This document shows positions 1-7,833 of a DNA stretch of 32,503 nt, in pieces. Under the pieces are notes generated by a model, which made no database searches, was not told the origin of the DNA, and saw only the letters and a list, made by a program, of their open reading frames with translations. The stretch is from Rhodospirillales bacterium (GTDB lineage Bacteria; Pseudomonadota; Alphaproteobacteria; Rhodospirillales; Casp-alpha2): the NCBI GenBank assembly GCA_013203595.1, contig JABMNT010000147.1:1-32503 (forward strand), given 5' to 3'. The translations under genes and the position numbers were made by a program. The first letter of the stretch is position 1, and each line of letters starts with the position of its first letter.

Positions 1-416
1 GTGGGAATATCGAAGAATCCCTGAATCTGGCCGGCATGCAGGTCCATGGTCAGAACCCGGTCGGCACCTGCTTCGGTAATCAGGTTGGCGACCAGCTTGG
101 CTGAAATCGGTGTGCGCGGGCCGGACTTGCGGTCCTGACGGGCATAACCGAAATAAGGGATCACCGCGGTCATGCGCCGGGCCGAGCCGCGGCGCAGGGC
201 GTCCAGGGTAACCAGCAGTTCCATCAGGTTGTCATTGGCTGGAAACGACGTGGACTGAATGACAAACACATCCTCGCCCCGCACATTTTCCTCAATTTCG
301 ACAAACACCTCCATGTCCGAAAACCGGCGAACCGTGGCTTTCGTGAGGGGCAGGTTAACATAGGCGGAAATCGCTTCCGCCAGCGGGCGGTTGCTGTTGC
401 AAGAAATAATTTTCAT
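1..416 (-). CDS. prs: Ribose-phosphate pyrophosphokinase, N-terminal part (partial)
   Basis: Makes PRPP from ribose 5-phosphate and ATP, the cytoplasmic precursor for purine, pyrimidine, histidine, tryptophan and NAD synthesis. Reading the minus strand from ATG at 414-416 gives [20 protein letters not shown], then the family blocks [77 protein letters not shown] and [20 protein letters not shown]. About 138 codons are present, all the N-terminal Pribosyltran_N domain with the ATP-binding ARQDRK loop. The C-terminal half lies beyond the left edge. An AGGA sits about 11 bases before the ATG. The gene is divergent from the VOC gene across a 472-bp spacer. Identification is firm. Confidence 0.96.
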   Translation of the reverse strand, partial: MKIISCNSNRPLAEAISAYVNLPLTKATVRRFSDMEVFVEIEENVRGEDVFVIQSTSFPANDNLMELLVTLDALRRGSARRMTAVIPYFGYARQDRKSGPRTPISAKLVANLITEAGADRVLTMDLHAGQIQGFFDIP

Positions 417-701
417 CGGATTATGGGTCCTGGCGACATCTTCATACTGACGAGGCACTTTTTTAATAAAGGTGAACCATACGGTCCTGCTGTTCAGTCC
501 CAGAAACCGATGCACAGGCATTCATTTGCATGTCTAAAAAGACGGGGCGAAATTAGCAGTGTCGCCAGCAAGTGTAAATGGGTACATCGCCCTCATTTTT
601 GAAGTTCTCGTGCCATTTCCTTCCCTGGCTGGCGATTTTGCCCTGTAAATGAAGAAAAACTGTCCACAGCTGACGTCTTCCTCCTTAGTCTTTGCCAATC
701 A

Positions 702-729
702 AACAGACTGCACACAACCACAGTCTGTT
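702..729. repeat. Perfect 9-bp inverted repeat (hairpin) in the prs/VOC spacer
   Basis: AACAGACTG (702-710) and CAGTCTGTT (721-729) are exact reverse complements separated by a 10-base A/C-rich loop. No T-run follows on either strand, so it is not an ordinary intrinsic terminator. It could be an operator for one of the divergent genes or a structured leader. Confidence 0.6.
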
Positions 730-829
730 AAATCTATTCGACAACAATCAAGTTGCTATTTTTGAAATGGTCTGATTATGTTTGTCACCGCCTGAGCGAA
801 TCACCTTGCTGCTGCAGACAACGTCACCT

Positions 830-858
830 TTGACCTTGGTTGGCAATTTTTATATAAA
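830..858 (+). promoter_or_regulatory. Sigma70-like promoter of the VOC gene
   Basis: TTGACC at 830-835 and TATAAA at 853-858 are separated by 17 bases, which predicts a transcript start near 865 and a leader of about 24 bases before the ATG at 889. The pattern fits a housekeeping promoter; no mapping data are available. Confidence 0.55.
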
Positions 859-888
859 GTCTGGCACCTTTTAAACGGGAATAAATGA

Positions 889-1251
889 ATGAAACTCGAC
901 CATATCAACATTCGTACAAATGAACTGGAAACGGTGAAGGATTCCTTGGTTGATCTCCTCCATCTCGAAGTTGGGGCGCGCCCGGCTTTCAAGTTTCCGG
1001 GCTATTGGCTGTACAGTGAAGGCCATCCGGTTGTCCATTTGACCGTCAGAGACAATGATCCGGGGATCACAACGGGTGCCCTTGATCATGTCGCCTTCAA
1101 AGATGACAATTGCGAGGGCCTGACCGGGCGCCTGGATCAACGCGATATCGCCTATGACCTGCGTATCGTCCCCGGATCCGGCGTGCGTCAGGTGTTTTTT
1201 AAAATCACCCACGATGTGATGATAGAAGTGGACTTTGATCCGGCAGGCTAG
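889..1251 (+). CDS. Small VOC (glyoxalase/bleomycin-resistance fold) protein
   Basis: The 120-residue single-domain vicinal oxygen chelate protein starts MKLDHINIRTNELETVKDSL, with the opening beta strand and His5 typical of the family. Further His residues lie in VVHLTV and LDHVAF, and the C-terminal IEVDF carries a Glu at the usual metal-ligand position. The family covers glyoxalases, extradiol dioxygenases and antibiotic-binding proteins, so the substrate cannot be read from sequence. The ATG at 889 has CGGGA about 8 bases upstream; an ATG at 885 is in another frame. The gene stands alone between the prs divergent spacer and a convergent lipoprotein gene, and a 19-bp dispersed motif follows its stop. 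Confidence 0.85.
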   Translation: MKLDHINIRTNELETVKDSLVDLLHLEVGARPAFKFPGYWLYSEGHPVVHLTVRDNDPGITTGALDHVAFKDDNCEGLTGRLDQRDIAYDLRIVPGSGVRQVFFKITHDVMIEVDFDPAG

Positions 1252-1256
1252 AGAGC

Positions 1257-1275
1257 TTCATATTGATATGGAAAC
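1257..1275 (+). repeat. Dispersed 19-bp intergenic motif, copy 1
   Basis: TTCATATTGATATGGAAAC lies between the VOC stop and the convergent lipoprotein stop. It matches the consensus TTCCTATTGATATGGAA shared with copies at 10851-10869, 10887-10905 (inverted), 12370-12388 and 17265-17283. Confidence 0.7.
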
Positions 1276-1285
1276 GTTCTAACCC

Positions 1286-2734
1286 TCAGGAATTGGGTGG
1301 TGGTGGCGCACGTCCGGGAACCTGCTGCAAATTAGGGTTGCGGGTGAAGTCCGGTGTCTGCCTGGCCTTGGGTGCACCGATTGGGGTGTTTTCAAACAGT
1401 TCCTGAATTCCATGCGCCGCCGCCTGCGCAACGATATCACCGACCCGCCCCCATTCGCCATTCAGGCTGCCTGCAATGACTGTGTTTTCCTGCATGGCCT
1501 TGCCAACCTCAACCCCATCCAGTGTCATCACCCGCCAGACGATTCGTGCCTGCTGACGCCCATTTACCGGCGGCCCGACCGTCACCTGGCCCAACACTTC
1601 GTATCCGGCCTGGCGTGGATCTTCCGAGATGGTCAAATCCTGATCGCGCATGGCTCTTTTTATTTCGCTGGTCAAAACCTCGTTGCCATCGCCGGGCGCG
1701 CCGGTAACCGGACGAATCAGAAAGGAGGGGCGACCCCAGGAGATGGGTGTTACCCGGGTATTGTCCGGTACGTCGGAAAGAACTGCAGGCTCCGCATTAA
1801 CCGCCTGACGCATTGCCGCTTCGTCAAGGGAGTCGCTATCGCGGCTGTCGCCTGCGGCGTCCCCATTCTCACCAAATTGAGCCAGTTCGCTGTCCCCGGG
1901 CAGGAGCCGCAGGGGCTGTTGCCGGGCGACGGCAGGTGGTGCGGCTTCCCTGTCGGCTTGTGTCAACCGGTTGCCGGCTGCCATGGCCGGTTTCTGATCA
2001 TTCAGTGCCGGTGCCATCTCCGGTGCCGATGGCACCGTTACAGGTGCCGGTGGCACCACAACAGGTGCCGATAGCACCACAGGAGGAGCCGACACCACAG
2101 GCGATACCGGTTCAACAGCCACCGGTGTCAGCGGCGCCGGTGTTTCGACGGTTTGTGATGTCCCTTCCGTATAGGCAAACCGTTCCTCCGGTGGCATGGC
2201 GATTTCGTCTGTTACGGTGAGCGGACCCACATGATCTGCGACCATGCCAATAATAAGCGGTTCCGCCTCGGCCACGATAAGATTAACCGCCTCGACGCCG
2301 CCCTCCTCCCATAACAAGCTATCAACAACAATTTCGTGGCGAACATTTGCGACCGCTGTTCCATAGGGGGCGCGCAATTCCCAAACTGCGGTAACCCAGG
2401 CGATGGATCCGCGTTGGCGCACTTCAGAAATGCGCCCGGCGATGGTCGGTCCCTGGTCGTTGGCCTTGCCGGAAATGACCGATGGCCGCGCCGCATCGCG
2501 CAGGGACGCGGCAATGGCATCCGCCAGCACCAGACGCCCCGGTTCCTTCATGCCTTCAACCGGCAAAACAAAAACAATATTTGACGTTTCCGCGAGCGGC
2601 GCGTGAATTTTATAGCCGCTGGAATTTTGCGACTGGGCTGGCAACGGTGAGTTACAGCCAACCAGAAACAGGCTGGCGGGGAGGAGCAGCCCTGCGACCA
2701 AAATCAACCTTTGCTTCCAGCGTTCTTCTGTCAA
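1286..2734 (-). CDS. Lipoprotein of unknown function with two related modules and a Pro/Ala/Val linker
   Basis: The product (482 residues) opens with a lipoprotein signal: basic MTEERWKQR, a hydrophobic run, then lipobox LVGC with Cys27. It should be an acylated envelope lipoprotein. Two similar modules are visible, about residues 50-165 and 335-450, each with a hydrophobic strand, a helix containing an ADAI or SEIKRAM stretch, and a W-[EV]-L/V-type strand. Between them lies a low-complexity linker rich in Pro, Val and Ala, encoded partly by 21-bp tandem repeats (2021-2083). The C-terminal module contains VTGAPGDGN, NGEWGRVGDI and AQAAAHGI, closely matching the protein encoded next upstream (VDAPGDGN, NGRWGQTAVM). 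The start is TTG at 2732-2734, because a TAG lies just upstream and no ATG precedes the signal. I do not recognise the family. Confidence 0.8.
   Translation of the reverse strand: MTEERWKQRLILVAGLLLPASLFLVGCNSPLPAQSQNSSGYKIHAPLAETSNIVFVLPVEGMKEPGRLVLADAIAASLRDAARPSVISGKANDQGPTIAGRISEVRQRGSIAWVTAVWELRAPYGTAVANVRHEIVVDSLLWEEGGVEAVNLIVAEAEPLIIGMVADHVGPLTVTDEIAMPPEERFAYTEGTSQTVETPAPLTPVAVEPVSPVVSAPPVVLSAPVVVPPAPVTVPSAPEMAPALNDQKPAMAAGNRLTQADREAAPPAVARQQPLRLLPGDSELAQFGENGDAAGDSRDSDSLDEAAMRQAVNAEPAVLSDVPDNTRVTPISWGRPSFLIRPVTGAPGDGNEVLTSEIKRAMRDQDLTISEDPRQAGYEVLGQVTVGPPVNGRQQARIVWRVMTLDGVEVGKAMQENTVIAGSLNGEWGRVGDIVAQAAAHGIQELFENTPIGAPKARQTPDFTRNPNLQQVPGRAPPPPNS
2021..2083. repeat. Three imperfect 21-bp tandem repeats coding a 7-residue Pro/Val/Ala repeat
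   Basis: Units centred on GGTGCCGATGGCACC, GGTGCCGGTGGCACC and GGTGCCGATAGCACC repeat at about 21 bp. On the minus strand they encode heptads such as VVVPPAP and VTVPSAP in the lipoprotein linker. A fourth, degenerate unit may follow. They are coding, which argues against a CRISPR array. Confidence 0.65.
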
Positions 2735-2923
2735 CCCAAACTACCCATGCAACAGACAACAACAACAGACCCATGCAGAACATACCTCCGCCGGGCTCTC
2801 CGTACAGTGCTACTCTTTTCACCGCCAAACTTTACTACCTGGCGCCAGCAAGATCACGGAAAACGGATTTTCAGATTTTCCAGGCCCTTCAACACCCGCA
2901 ACCCGGGACGCCGACCGGCGCTG

Positions 2924-3910
2924 TCATCCGGGTTCCTGGCCACCGGAATCGGGGGTCAGGGTTGGCGGCGGAAGGGTCGGGGATTCCTCTATTTCCAAAC
3001 GCTTAAACGGCTGCAAAAGACCTTTAATTCCCTTGTTTAACTGGCGATTTCTCTCCTGATCGACAATATCACGCACCGACCCCGCCGCAGCCGTTGCAAT
3101 CATCACAGCCGTCTGCCCCCAGCGGCCATTGAAGGTCCCCGCAGGCACCGTATTTTTCTGGCTCGCGCGTCCAATCTCCTTGTCCGCGTCGCCGGTTACG
3201 ATCCAGTCGATTTGTACCTGCTGCTGATCAGAATCCGGCGAATCGATTCGCACCTGGGCTTTTAGCTGAAACTCGGCATCTGCCTGGGTTTTGACAATTT
3301 TGATGCCTTTATCTCCGAGCGCGTATCCCATGGCCCGGGTCAGAGAAAAATTTCCATCCCCCGGCGCGTCGACAACGGGCTGCAGCCAGATCCCCGATTT
3401 TTGTGCCACACTTTGTTCTGCCGGATCCCGGGTGCCCACCAATTGATCGGCAACTTCAATGGCCGTCCCTTCACCGATCTCGTGGATAATCCGCGGCGAG
3501 CCGTAATCCCAGTCCAGCGAACTGGCCTTGAATTCAATTGTGAAGGTCGATACCAGTTCCCCATCGCGTTTGGTCAACGCCCACAGAATATGACTGGGCA
3601 CTGATTTTTGGTTTGGCCCGCCGGTTTCCTCGACCCAGCCGTCCAGAACATGGGTGCTCGACCCCTTGTCCCCGGTATAGGCAATCACCTCACGCCGGGA
3701 AAGTTCATCGGTGACCGCCTGTGCCAATAACTTGGCCATGGGAATGGATGTCCCGTTGACCGCATTGACGGCGACCACGGGGGGTAAACTCTGGTAGATC
3801 AGATCGGAACGACTGCCATCGGAGTCCTTGGTGAAAGGCATGGGAAGCGGGCCGCATGCACTGGCAAACAGCAAAAATAGCAAATATCCACGAACAAGAA
3901 ACCGTCCCAT
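2924..3910 (-). CDS. Lipoprotein of unknown function, paralogue of the downstream gene
   Basis: The 328-residue product starts MGRFLVRGYLLFLLFASAC, a lipoprotein signal with lipobox FASAC, so it is probably acylated and envelope-located. Two modules of about 110 residues follow directly. The first contains AKLLAQAVTDELSRREV; the second contains QPVVDAPGDGN, QIDWIVTGDADKEIGRA, NTVPAGTFNGRWGQ and IATAAAG. The second module matches the C-terminal module of the next gene over its length (APGDGN, NTV-AG-NG-WG, A-AA), so the two are paralogues, but this one lacks the proline-rich linker. I chose ATG at 3908-3910 over a TTG two codons upstream. An 82-bp gap separates it from the M24 gene, and 189 bp from the next lipoprotein. 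The fold resembles small lipoproteins of the CsgG/LpoB kind only in general pattern; that is a guess. Confidence 0.8.
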   Translation of the reverse strand: MGRFLVRGYLLFLLFASACGPLPMPFTKDSDGSRSDLIYQSLPPVVAVNAVNGTSIPMAKLLAQAVTDELSRREVIAYTGDKGSSTHVLDGWVEETGGPNQKSVPSHILWALTKRDGELVSTFTIEFKASSLDWDYGSPRIIHEIGEGTAIEVADQLVGTRDPAEQSVAQKSGIWLQPVVDAPGDGNFSLTRAMGYALGDKGIKIVKTQADAEFQLKAQVRIDSPDSDQQQVQIDWIVTGDADKEIGRASQKNTVPAGTFNGRWGQTAVMIATAAAGSVRDIVDQERNRQLNKGIKGLLQPFKRLEIEESPTLPPPTLTPDSGGQEPG

Positions 3911-3998
3911 CGTCAAATCTTACACAAAGACACAGGTAGCCAAGAGACCTAATATTAATAATGCGAAAAAGACAAACAAATGGGGCATTTTTATGGTT

Positions 3999-5150
3999 CT
4001 ATAAAATGACGTTGTCTAAGGGAACCTGCGATAAACGCTGATTTCCCGATTCGGTAACCAGCACCGTCTCGCCCAGCGTCATCGCCAGCCCCTTCTGTTC
4101 ATCAAACAGGATCATATGGCAGAAAACCACCATGCCCGGTGCAAAGACCACCGGATTGTTGGCATATAGCATGGGCCAGTCCATCCAGTTGGGGGCAAAT
4201 GTCGTTCCCAGGCTGTAGCCACAGGCGTTCAGGCAGTGGTTTTCCATGCCGGATTTTTTAAAAGCGCTGACATGGGCGGCAAAGGCCTCGCCGTAGGTAT
4301 GGCCCGGTTTAATCGCCGCCTTGACCGCCTCCAGGGCATCCCGAGCTGCCTCATACATGGCGACCTGATCCGGGTTCACCGTCCCGATAATAAAAGTCCG
4401 CATCATGGCGGCGTGGTAATGGCGATAGACGCCGGCCCATTCAAGGGTCAGTTGGTCATCGCCGGAAAGGTGGCGACGGCCCGTATAGTAACGACACAGC
4501 AGGGCATCCCGGCCTGATCCGATAATAAATTCGTTGCCGGGATAATCACCGCCGCCTTCAAAAACCGCGCCCTGCATGGCGGCCAGAATAGTGCCTTCAA
4601 ACACGCCAGGCGCGGTCAGCGCACGGGCCGCCCGATAGGCATCGTCAGCCAGCCCGGCGGCTTTTCGCACATAGTCAATTTCGGCCGGGCTCTTGATCAC
4701 ACGCAGCCTGCTGATCAGGTCGGAGACATCCTCGAGCTGACAAAACCCGTCAAGCGCCGCACTCAGGCGTTGACCATTGCGCGCCGTCAGGCCGTAGGCT
4801 TCCCACTCCACACCCAGGCGTTTACCAGCCAAGCCAAATTCAGCCAGCACCCCTTTCAAATCGACCGCCGGTTCGGCATCGGGCCCATCGACCCAGACGC
4901 GGATATCCTCAATGTCCGAGGTGTGATGCGCCTGCAGGCGGTCTGCGGACCGGGTCAGCAGCAGCATCCGGCCGTCCTGGCCCAGGTAAAGACACTGGAA
5001 GAAAACATATCCGAAGGTGTCGTAACCGGTCAGATAAAACATGCTTTCCTGACGAAAGATCAGCATGCCATCAAGGCCGCCGGCATTCAGGGCGGCTTGC
5101 GTCCGCTGCCGGCGCGTTAACAGCTCGTCAGCGGTAAAATGCAGGGCCAT
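3999..5150 (-). CDS. M24-fold (creatinase/prolidase-like) protein with substituted metal ligands
   Basis: The 383-residue protein has the two-domain layout of M24 aminopeptidase P/prolidase/creatinase proteins: a creatinase N-terminal domain (about 10-150, with FYLTGYDTFGYVFFQC) and a pita-bread C-terminal domain (about 160-375). Aligned by eye with metal-dependent prolidases, the usual ligands are changed: the Asp of the first strand is Glu in LEWAG, the second Asp is Ala in HAAMMRTF, the His of HGIG is Tyr in GYSLG, and the first Glu is His in FCHMIL; a Glu remains in LGETVLVTE. These patterns resemble the ectoine hydrolase/creatinase side of the family, which suggests an amidohydrolase on a small substrate rather than a dipeptidase. 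It starts 2 bp after pgeF stops, so the two genes are co-transcribed. The substrate is unknown. Confidence 0.85.
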   Translation of the reverse strand: MALHFTADELLTRRQRTQAALNAGGLDGMLIFRQESMFYLTGYDTFGYVFFQCLYLGQDGRMLLLTRSADRLQAHHTSDIEDIRVWVDGPDAEPAVDLKGVLAEFGLAGKRLGVEWEAYGLTARNGQRLSAALDGFCQLEDVSDLISRLRVIKSPAEIDYVRKAAGLADDAYRAARALTAPGVFEGTILAAMQGAVFEGGGDYPGNEFIIGSGRDALLCRYYTGRRHLSGDDQLTLEWAGVYRHYHAAMMRTFIIGTVNPDQVAMYEAARDALEAVKAAIKPGHTYGEAFAAHVSAFKKSGMENHCLNACGYSLGTTFAPNWMDWPMLYANNPVVFAPGMVVFCHMILFDEQKGLAMTLGETVLVTESGNQRLSQVPLDNVIL

Positions 5151-5152
5151 GA

Positions 5153-5923
5153 CTAATCTCCACTCAGGACAATGACGGAAAGACCACGCCCATAGTCGGC
5201 TTCCCTGCGATGCGTCGCCCGGCGATAACTGTAAAACAACTCTTCGTTCTGATAGGTATCCAGGGCCACATGTTCAATGGCAGCCAGACCCAGCGCCGTC
5301 AGTTTGTCGACAACAAACCGCGGCAAATCAAAAAGGTAGTGCCCGGCCTTCGCCGAGGGAATGAAATACCGTTGATTTGCCATCTCGTGATCGACAAAGG
5401 AGCCGTAGAATTCGGGCCCCACTTCATAGGATGGCTGATGGATGCAGGGACCAACAGCCGCCGTTATTCGGCTGCGGTCACCGCCCAGTTCTTCCATTTT
5501 CTGCACGGTTTCAGAGAGCACCCCACCCAGCGCGCCTTTCCAGCCCGCATGGGCGGCACCGATGACACCGGCTTGCGAATCGCAGAACAGGACCGGGGTG
5601 CAGTCAGCAGTCAGGATGCCAAGGGCAAGGCCCGGCTGTACGGTCACAAGACCATCGGCGCGGGGCCGGTCGGCCAGGGCCCAGGGTTTGCTGGCCACCA
5701 CAACATCAGCCGAATGGATTTGGTAGATGGTGTTCAAATCCTCGCGCCCGAGCCCCAGTTTGGCCATGGCGACAGCACGGTTCCTGTCAATATTGGACGG
5801 ATCATCGCCCGAGCCGTAACCACAATTGAGGCCGGCGAAGATACCGCTGCTGACCCCGTCGCGGCGGGTAAAAAAGCCGTGTTTCACCGATTTGTCTTTT
5901 GCGAGTTCTGAAGCTGTGATCAT
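5153..5923 (-). CDS. pgeF: Peptidoglycan editing factor PgeF (YfiH/DUF152, laccase-domain family)
   Basis: PgeF-type proteins are zinc-dependent enzymes that hydrolyse mis-made UDP-MurNAc-L-Ser so that serine is not built into peptidoglycan; older names are polyphenol oxidase and laccase-domain protein. The 256-residue length is normal. The three metal and catalytic positions are visible: His70 in YQIHSADV, Cys108 in LTADCTPV and His125 in AAHAGWKG. The GFFTRRDGVS block near the N-terminus and GPCIHQPSYEVG are also typical. The ATG at 5921-5923 lies 21 bp after the midA stop, and the gene ends 2 bp before the M24 gene. A cell-wall quality-control role fits the neighbouring lgt and hldD. Confidence 0.93.
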   Translation of the reverse strand: MITASELAKDKSVKHGFFTRRDGVSSGIFAGLNCGYGSGDDPSNIDRNRAVAMAKLGLGREDLNTIYQIHSADVVVASKPWALADRPRADGLVTVQPGLALGILTADCTPVLFCDSQAGVIGAAHAGWKGALGGVLSETVQKMEELGGDRSRITAAVGPCIHQPSYEVGPEFYGSFVDHEMANQRYFIPSAKAGHYLFDLPRFVVDKLTALGLAAIEHVALDTYQNEELFYSYRRATHRREADYGRGLSVIVLSGD

Positions 5924-5944
5924 AACTCAGGTGTAGCAGAAAAA

Positions 5945-7021
5945 TCAGGAAGATTGAAACCCGGAAGGGACCGGCAATTGCGGCCCGGTAATCGCCAGGA
6001 CTTTAAACAGGCCGCCCATCTGGTCCTGGTTAACCAGACGGTCTCTGCCGGCCAGCAAAAGGTGCCTCTGTTGGTCTGTTGCATTGGCTTGCAGCACCTC
6101 CGTGCGCTCCTGAATTCCCATTGCATTCAAAAAATCCCCCTGCCCGATGGCGCCATAGGTGTTCGCCCCGGCGGCGGCGGCAGTTCCCGCCAGCGCCTGA
6201 AAATCCACATGTGCGGTCAAATCGGCTTCACCGGGGGTTTCCAGAACTCCTGCATAGGCATGGTCCTTTACCGCCTGCAAGGTGTCGCCGAAGCCGCTCT
6301 GGACATGGCCATAGTCGATGATCAGGGCGCAGCCCATGTCTGTGGCGCAGCGCATGGCCAATTGGCCCATTATTATTTGCGACAACTGCGCAACTTCGAA
6401 AATATCGCCCGGCTGCGGGGCCAGGGCGGCGGTTTCGCGGGCAACCGAAAATGCCGGCGGCCAGTTTGAGAAAACAAGTCTGTCCCCCGCCACCCCTATT
6501 CTGCGTTGCAGCCAGCCATCGCTGGTATATTCAAACTGTTGAATGGGAAGGGCGTCAAAAAATTCGTTGGCGATAACAATCAAAGGACCGGCCGGCAGGC
6601 TGCCGATCTCGTCGTGCCATTGCGGCTGATAGCCCGTCAGCGCCTGGTTCTGAATATCGCGCAGGCGCTGGCTGGTTTCGACCAGATGCAGGTGCAGGCC
6701 CTGGATAAACCCTGGCGCACCTCGGGCGGCGCGCAGGGCATCGGCCATCAAGGTCCCGCGCCCGGGGCCCAGTTCGACCAGGTGAAAGGAGGCTGGCTTA
6801 CCCATGGCATGCCATTGATGAACGGCCCACAGACCCAGCAATTCGCCAAACATTTGAGATATGTCCGGTGCGGTGATGAAATCACCACTGGCCCCGAAGG
6901 GTTGCTGATGCTGATAGTAGCCGAAATCCGGGTTACTCAGGCATTCTTCCATGTACTGGCCGACATCAATCGGACCCTGGGCGGTGATGCGGGCTTTCAG
7001 GTGATCGAGCAAGCCGCTCAT
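5945..7021 (-). CDS. MidA/NDUFAF7-type SAM-dependent methyltransferase
   Basis: This 358-residue class I methyltransferase belongs to the COG1565/DUF185 family. The mitochondrial member NDUFAF7 (MidA) dimethylates an arginine on a complex I subunit during assembly; a similar role with bacterial NADH dehydrogenase is plausible but not shown. The N-terminal GPIDVGQYMEECLSNPDFGY is a family hallmark, and HLVELGPGRGTLMADALRA (about 80-98) is the SAM-binding loop. The start is ATG at 7019-7021, which overlaps the lgt stop as ATGA and implies translational coupling; the reading frame extends further upstream, but only inside lgt. It is followed 21 bp later by pgeF. Confidence 0.9.
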   Translation of the reverse strand: MSGLLDHLKARITAQGPIDVGQYMEECLSNPDFGYYQHQQPFGASGDFITAPDISQMFGELLGLWAVHQWHAMGKPASFHLVELGPGRGTLMADALRAARGAPGFIQGLHLHLVETSQRLRDIQNQALTGYQPQWHDEIGSLPAGPLIVIANEFFDALPIQQFEYTSDGWLQRRIGVAGDRLVFSNWPPAFSVARETAALAPQPGDIFEVAQLSQIIMGQLAMRCATDMGCALIIDYGHVQSGFGDTLQAVKDHAYAGVLETPGEADLTAHVDFQALAGTAAAAGANTYGAIGQGDFLNAMGIQERTEVLQANATDQQRHLLLAGRDRLVNQDQMGGLFKVLAITGPQLPVPSGFQSS

Positions 7022-7815
7022 GAAGCGCTTTTTTTGGACCGGATAATCAGATACAGGCCGACCAGTACCATCGGCAACGACAGCCATTGGCCCATGGTCG
7101 CGCCCAGCAACAAAAACCCGAGATGCGCGTCCGGCTGGCGAAATAACTCAACGAAACTGCGGGCAGCGGCATAGCCGAGAATAAAAATTCCGGTCGCAAA
7201 GCCGGGTCGTGACCTGACAAATTCCATCCGCCAAAACAGATTGACGACAACAAACAGAACCAGGCCTTCGAGCAGGGCCTCATACAACTGGCTGGGATGG
7301 CGCGGCTGGGGTCCGCCGGTCGGGAACACCGTCGCCCAGGGTACATCGGTTACCCGCCCATAAAGCTCGCTGTTTATATAATTGGCGATGCGCCCAAAAA
7401 ACAATCCAATGGGTGCCGAACAGGCCACCAGATCGGCAAAACGCAGGGCCGCTATGCGGCGCCGGCGGACAAACAGGATTCCGGCGACAACAACGCCTAA
7501 GAAACCGCCATGAAAGGACATGCCGCCCTGCCAGACGTAAAGAATATCTAGCGGGTTCTCCAGATAGTAGGAGAATTTATAAAACAGAATATAGCCGACC
7601 CGCCCGCCCAGGATAACACCCAACGTCGCCCAGGTAATAAAATCCATGGCATCATCATCGGTCAGCACGCCCACCATCCGCCGGGCCAGATGGCGCATGT
7701 ACATGCAGCCCAGAACCAGTCCCGCGATATAGGCCAGCGAATACCAGCGGATGGCAATCGGCCCGATCTGAAAAATGATCGGGTCCACATTAAGGAACGG
7801 CAGTGTTAAAAACAT
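7018..7815 (-). CDS. lgt: Prolipoprotein diacylglyceryl transferase
   Basis: Lgt moves the diacylglyceryl group of phosphatidylglycerol onto the lipobox cysteine of prolipoproteins at the inner membrane, the first step of lipoprotein maturation. The 265-residue protein has about seven membrane segments. Family motifs are present: GGRVGYILFY, WQGGMSFHGG with the essential His, and GRIANYINSELYGR, plus HPSQLYEALLEG. The ATG at 7813-7815 is 18 bp after hldD stops, and the stop overlaps the midA start. The window also encodes Lgt substrates, the two lipoproteins at 1286-3910. Confidence 0.97.
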   Translation of the reverse strand: MFLTLPFLNVDPIIFQIGPIAIRWYSLAYIAGLVLGCMYMRHLARRMVGVLTDDDAMDFITWATLGVILGGRVGYILFYKFSYYLENPLDILYVWQGGMSFHGGFLGVVVAGILFVRRRRIAALRFADLVACSAPIGLFFGRIANYINSELYGRVTDVPWATVFPTGGPQPRHPSQLYEALLEGLVLFVVVNLFWRMEFVRSRPGFATGIFILGYAAARSFVELFRQPDAHLGFLLLGATMGQWLSLPMVLVGLYLIIRSKKSAS

Positions 7816-7833
7816 GGGGCGGGATTTATCCGG

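Larger units (their letters stand above)
417..888. other. Divergent intergenic spacer between prs and the VOC gene
   Basis: This 472-bp spacer separates the divergent starts of prs (minus) and the VOC gene (plus). I see no convincing small gene or tRNA. It holds a perfect 9-bp hairpin (702-729) and a good sigma70-type promoter facing right (830-858). The prs promoter must also lie here, but I could not pick out a convincing -35/-10 pair for it. Confidence 0.6.

Noticed and set aside
2021-2083. Short regular repeats, possibly a CRISPR array
   Set aside because: The unit is 21 bp without spacers and lies in frame inside a lipoprotein linker coding a Pro/Val/Ala heptad.
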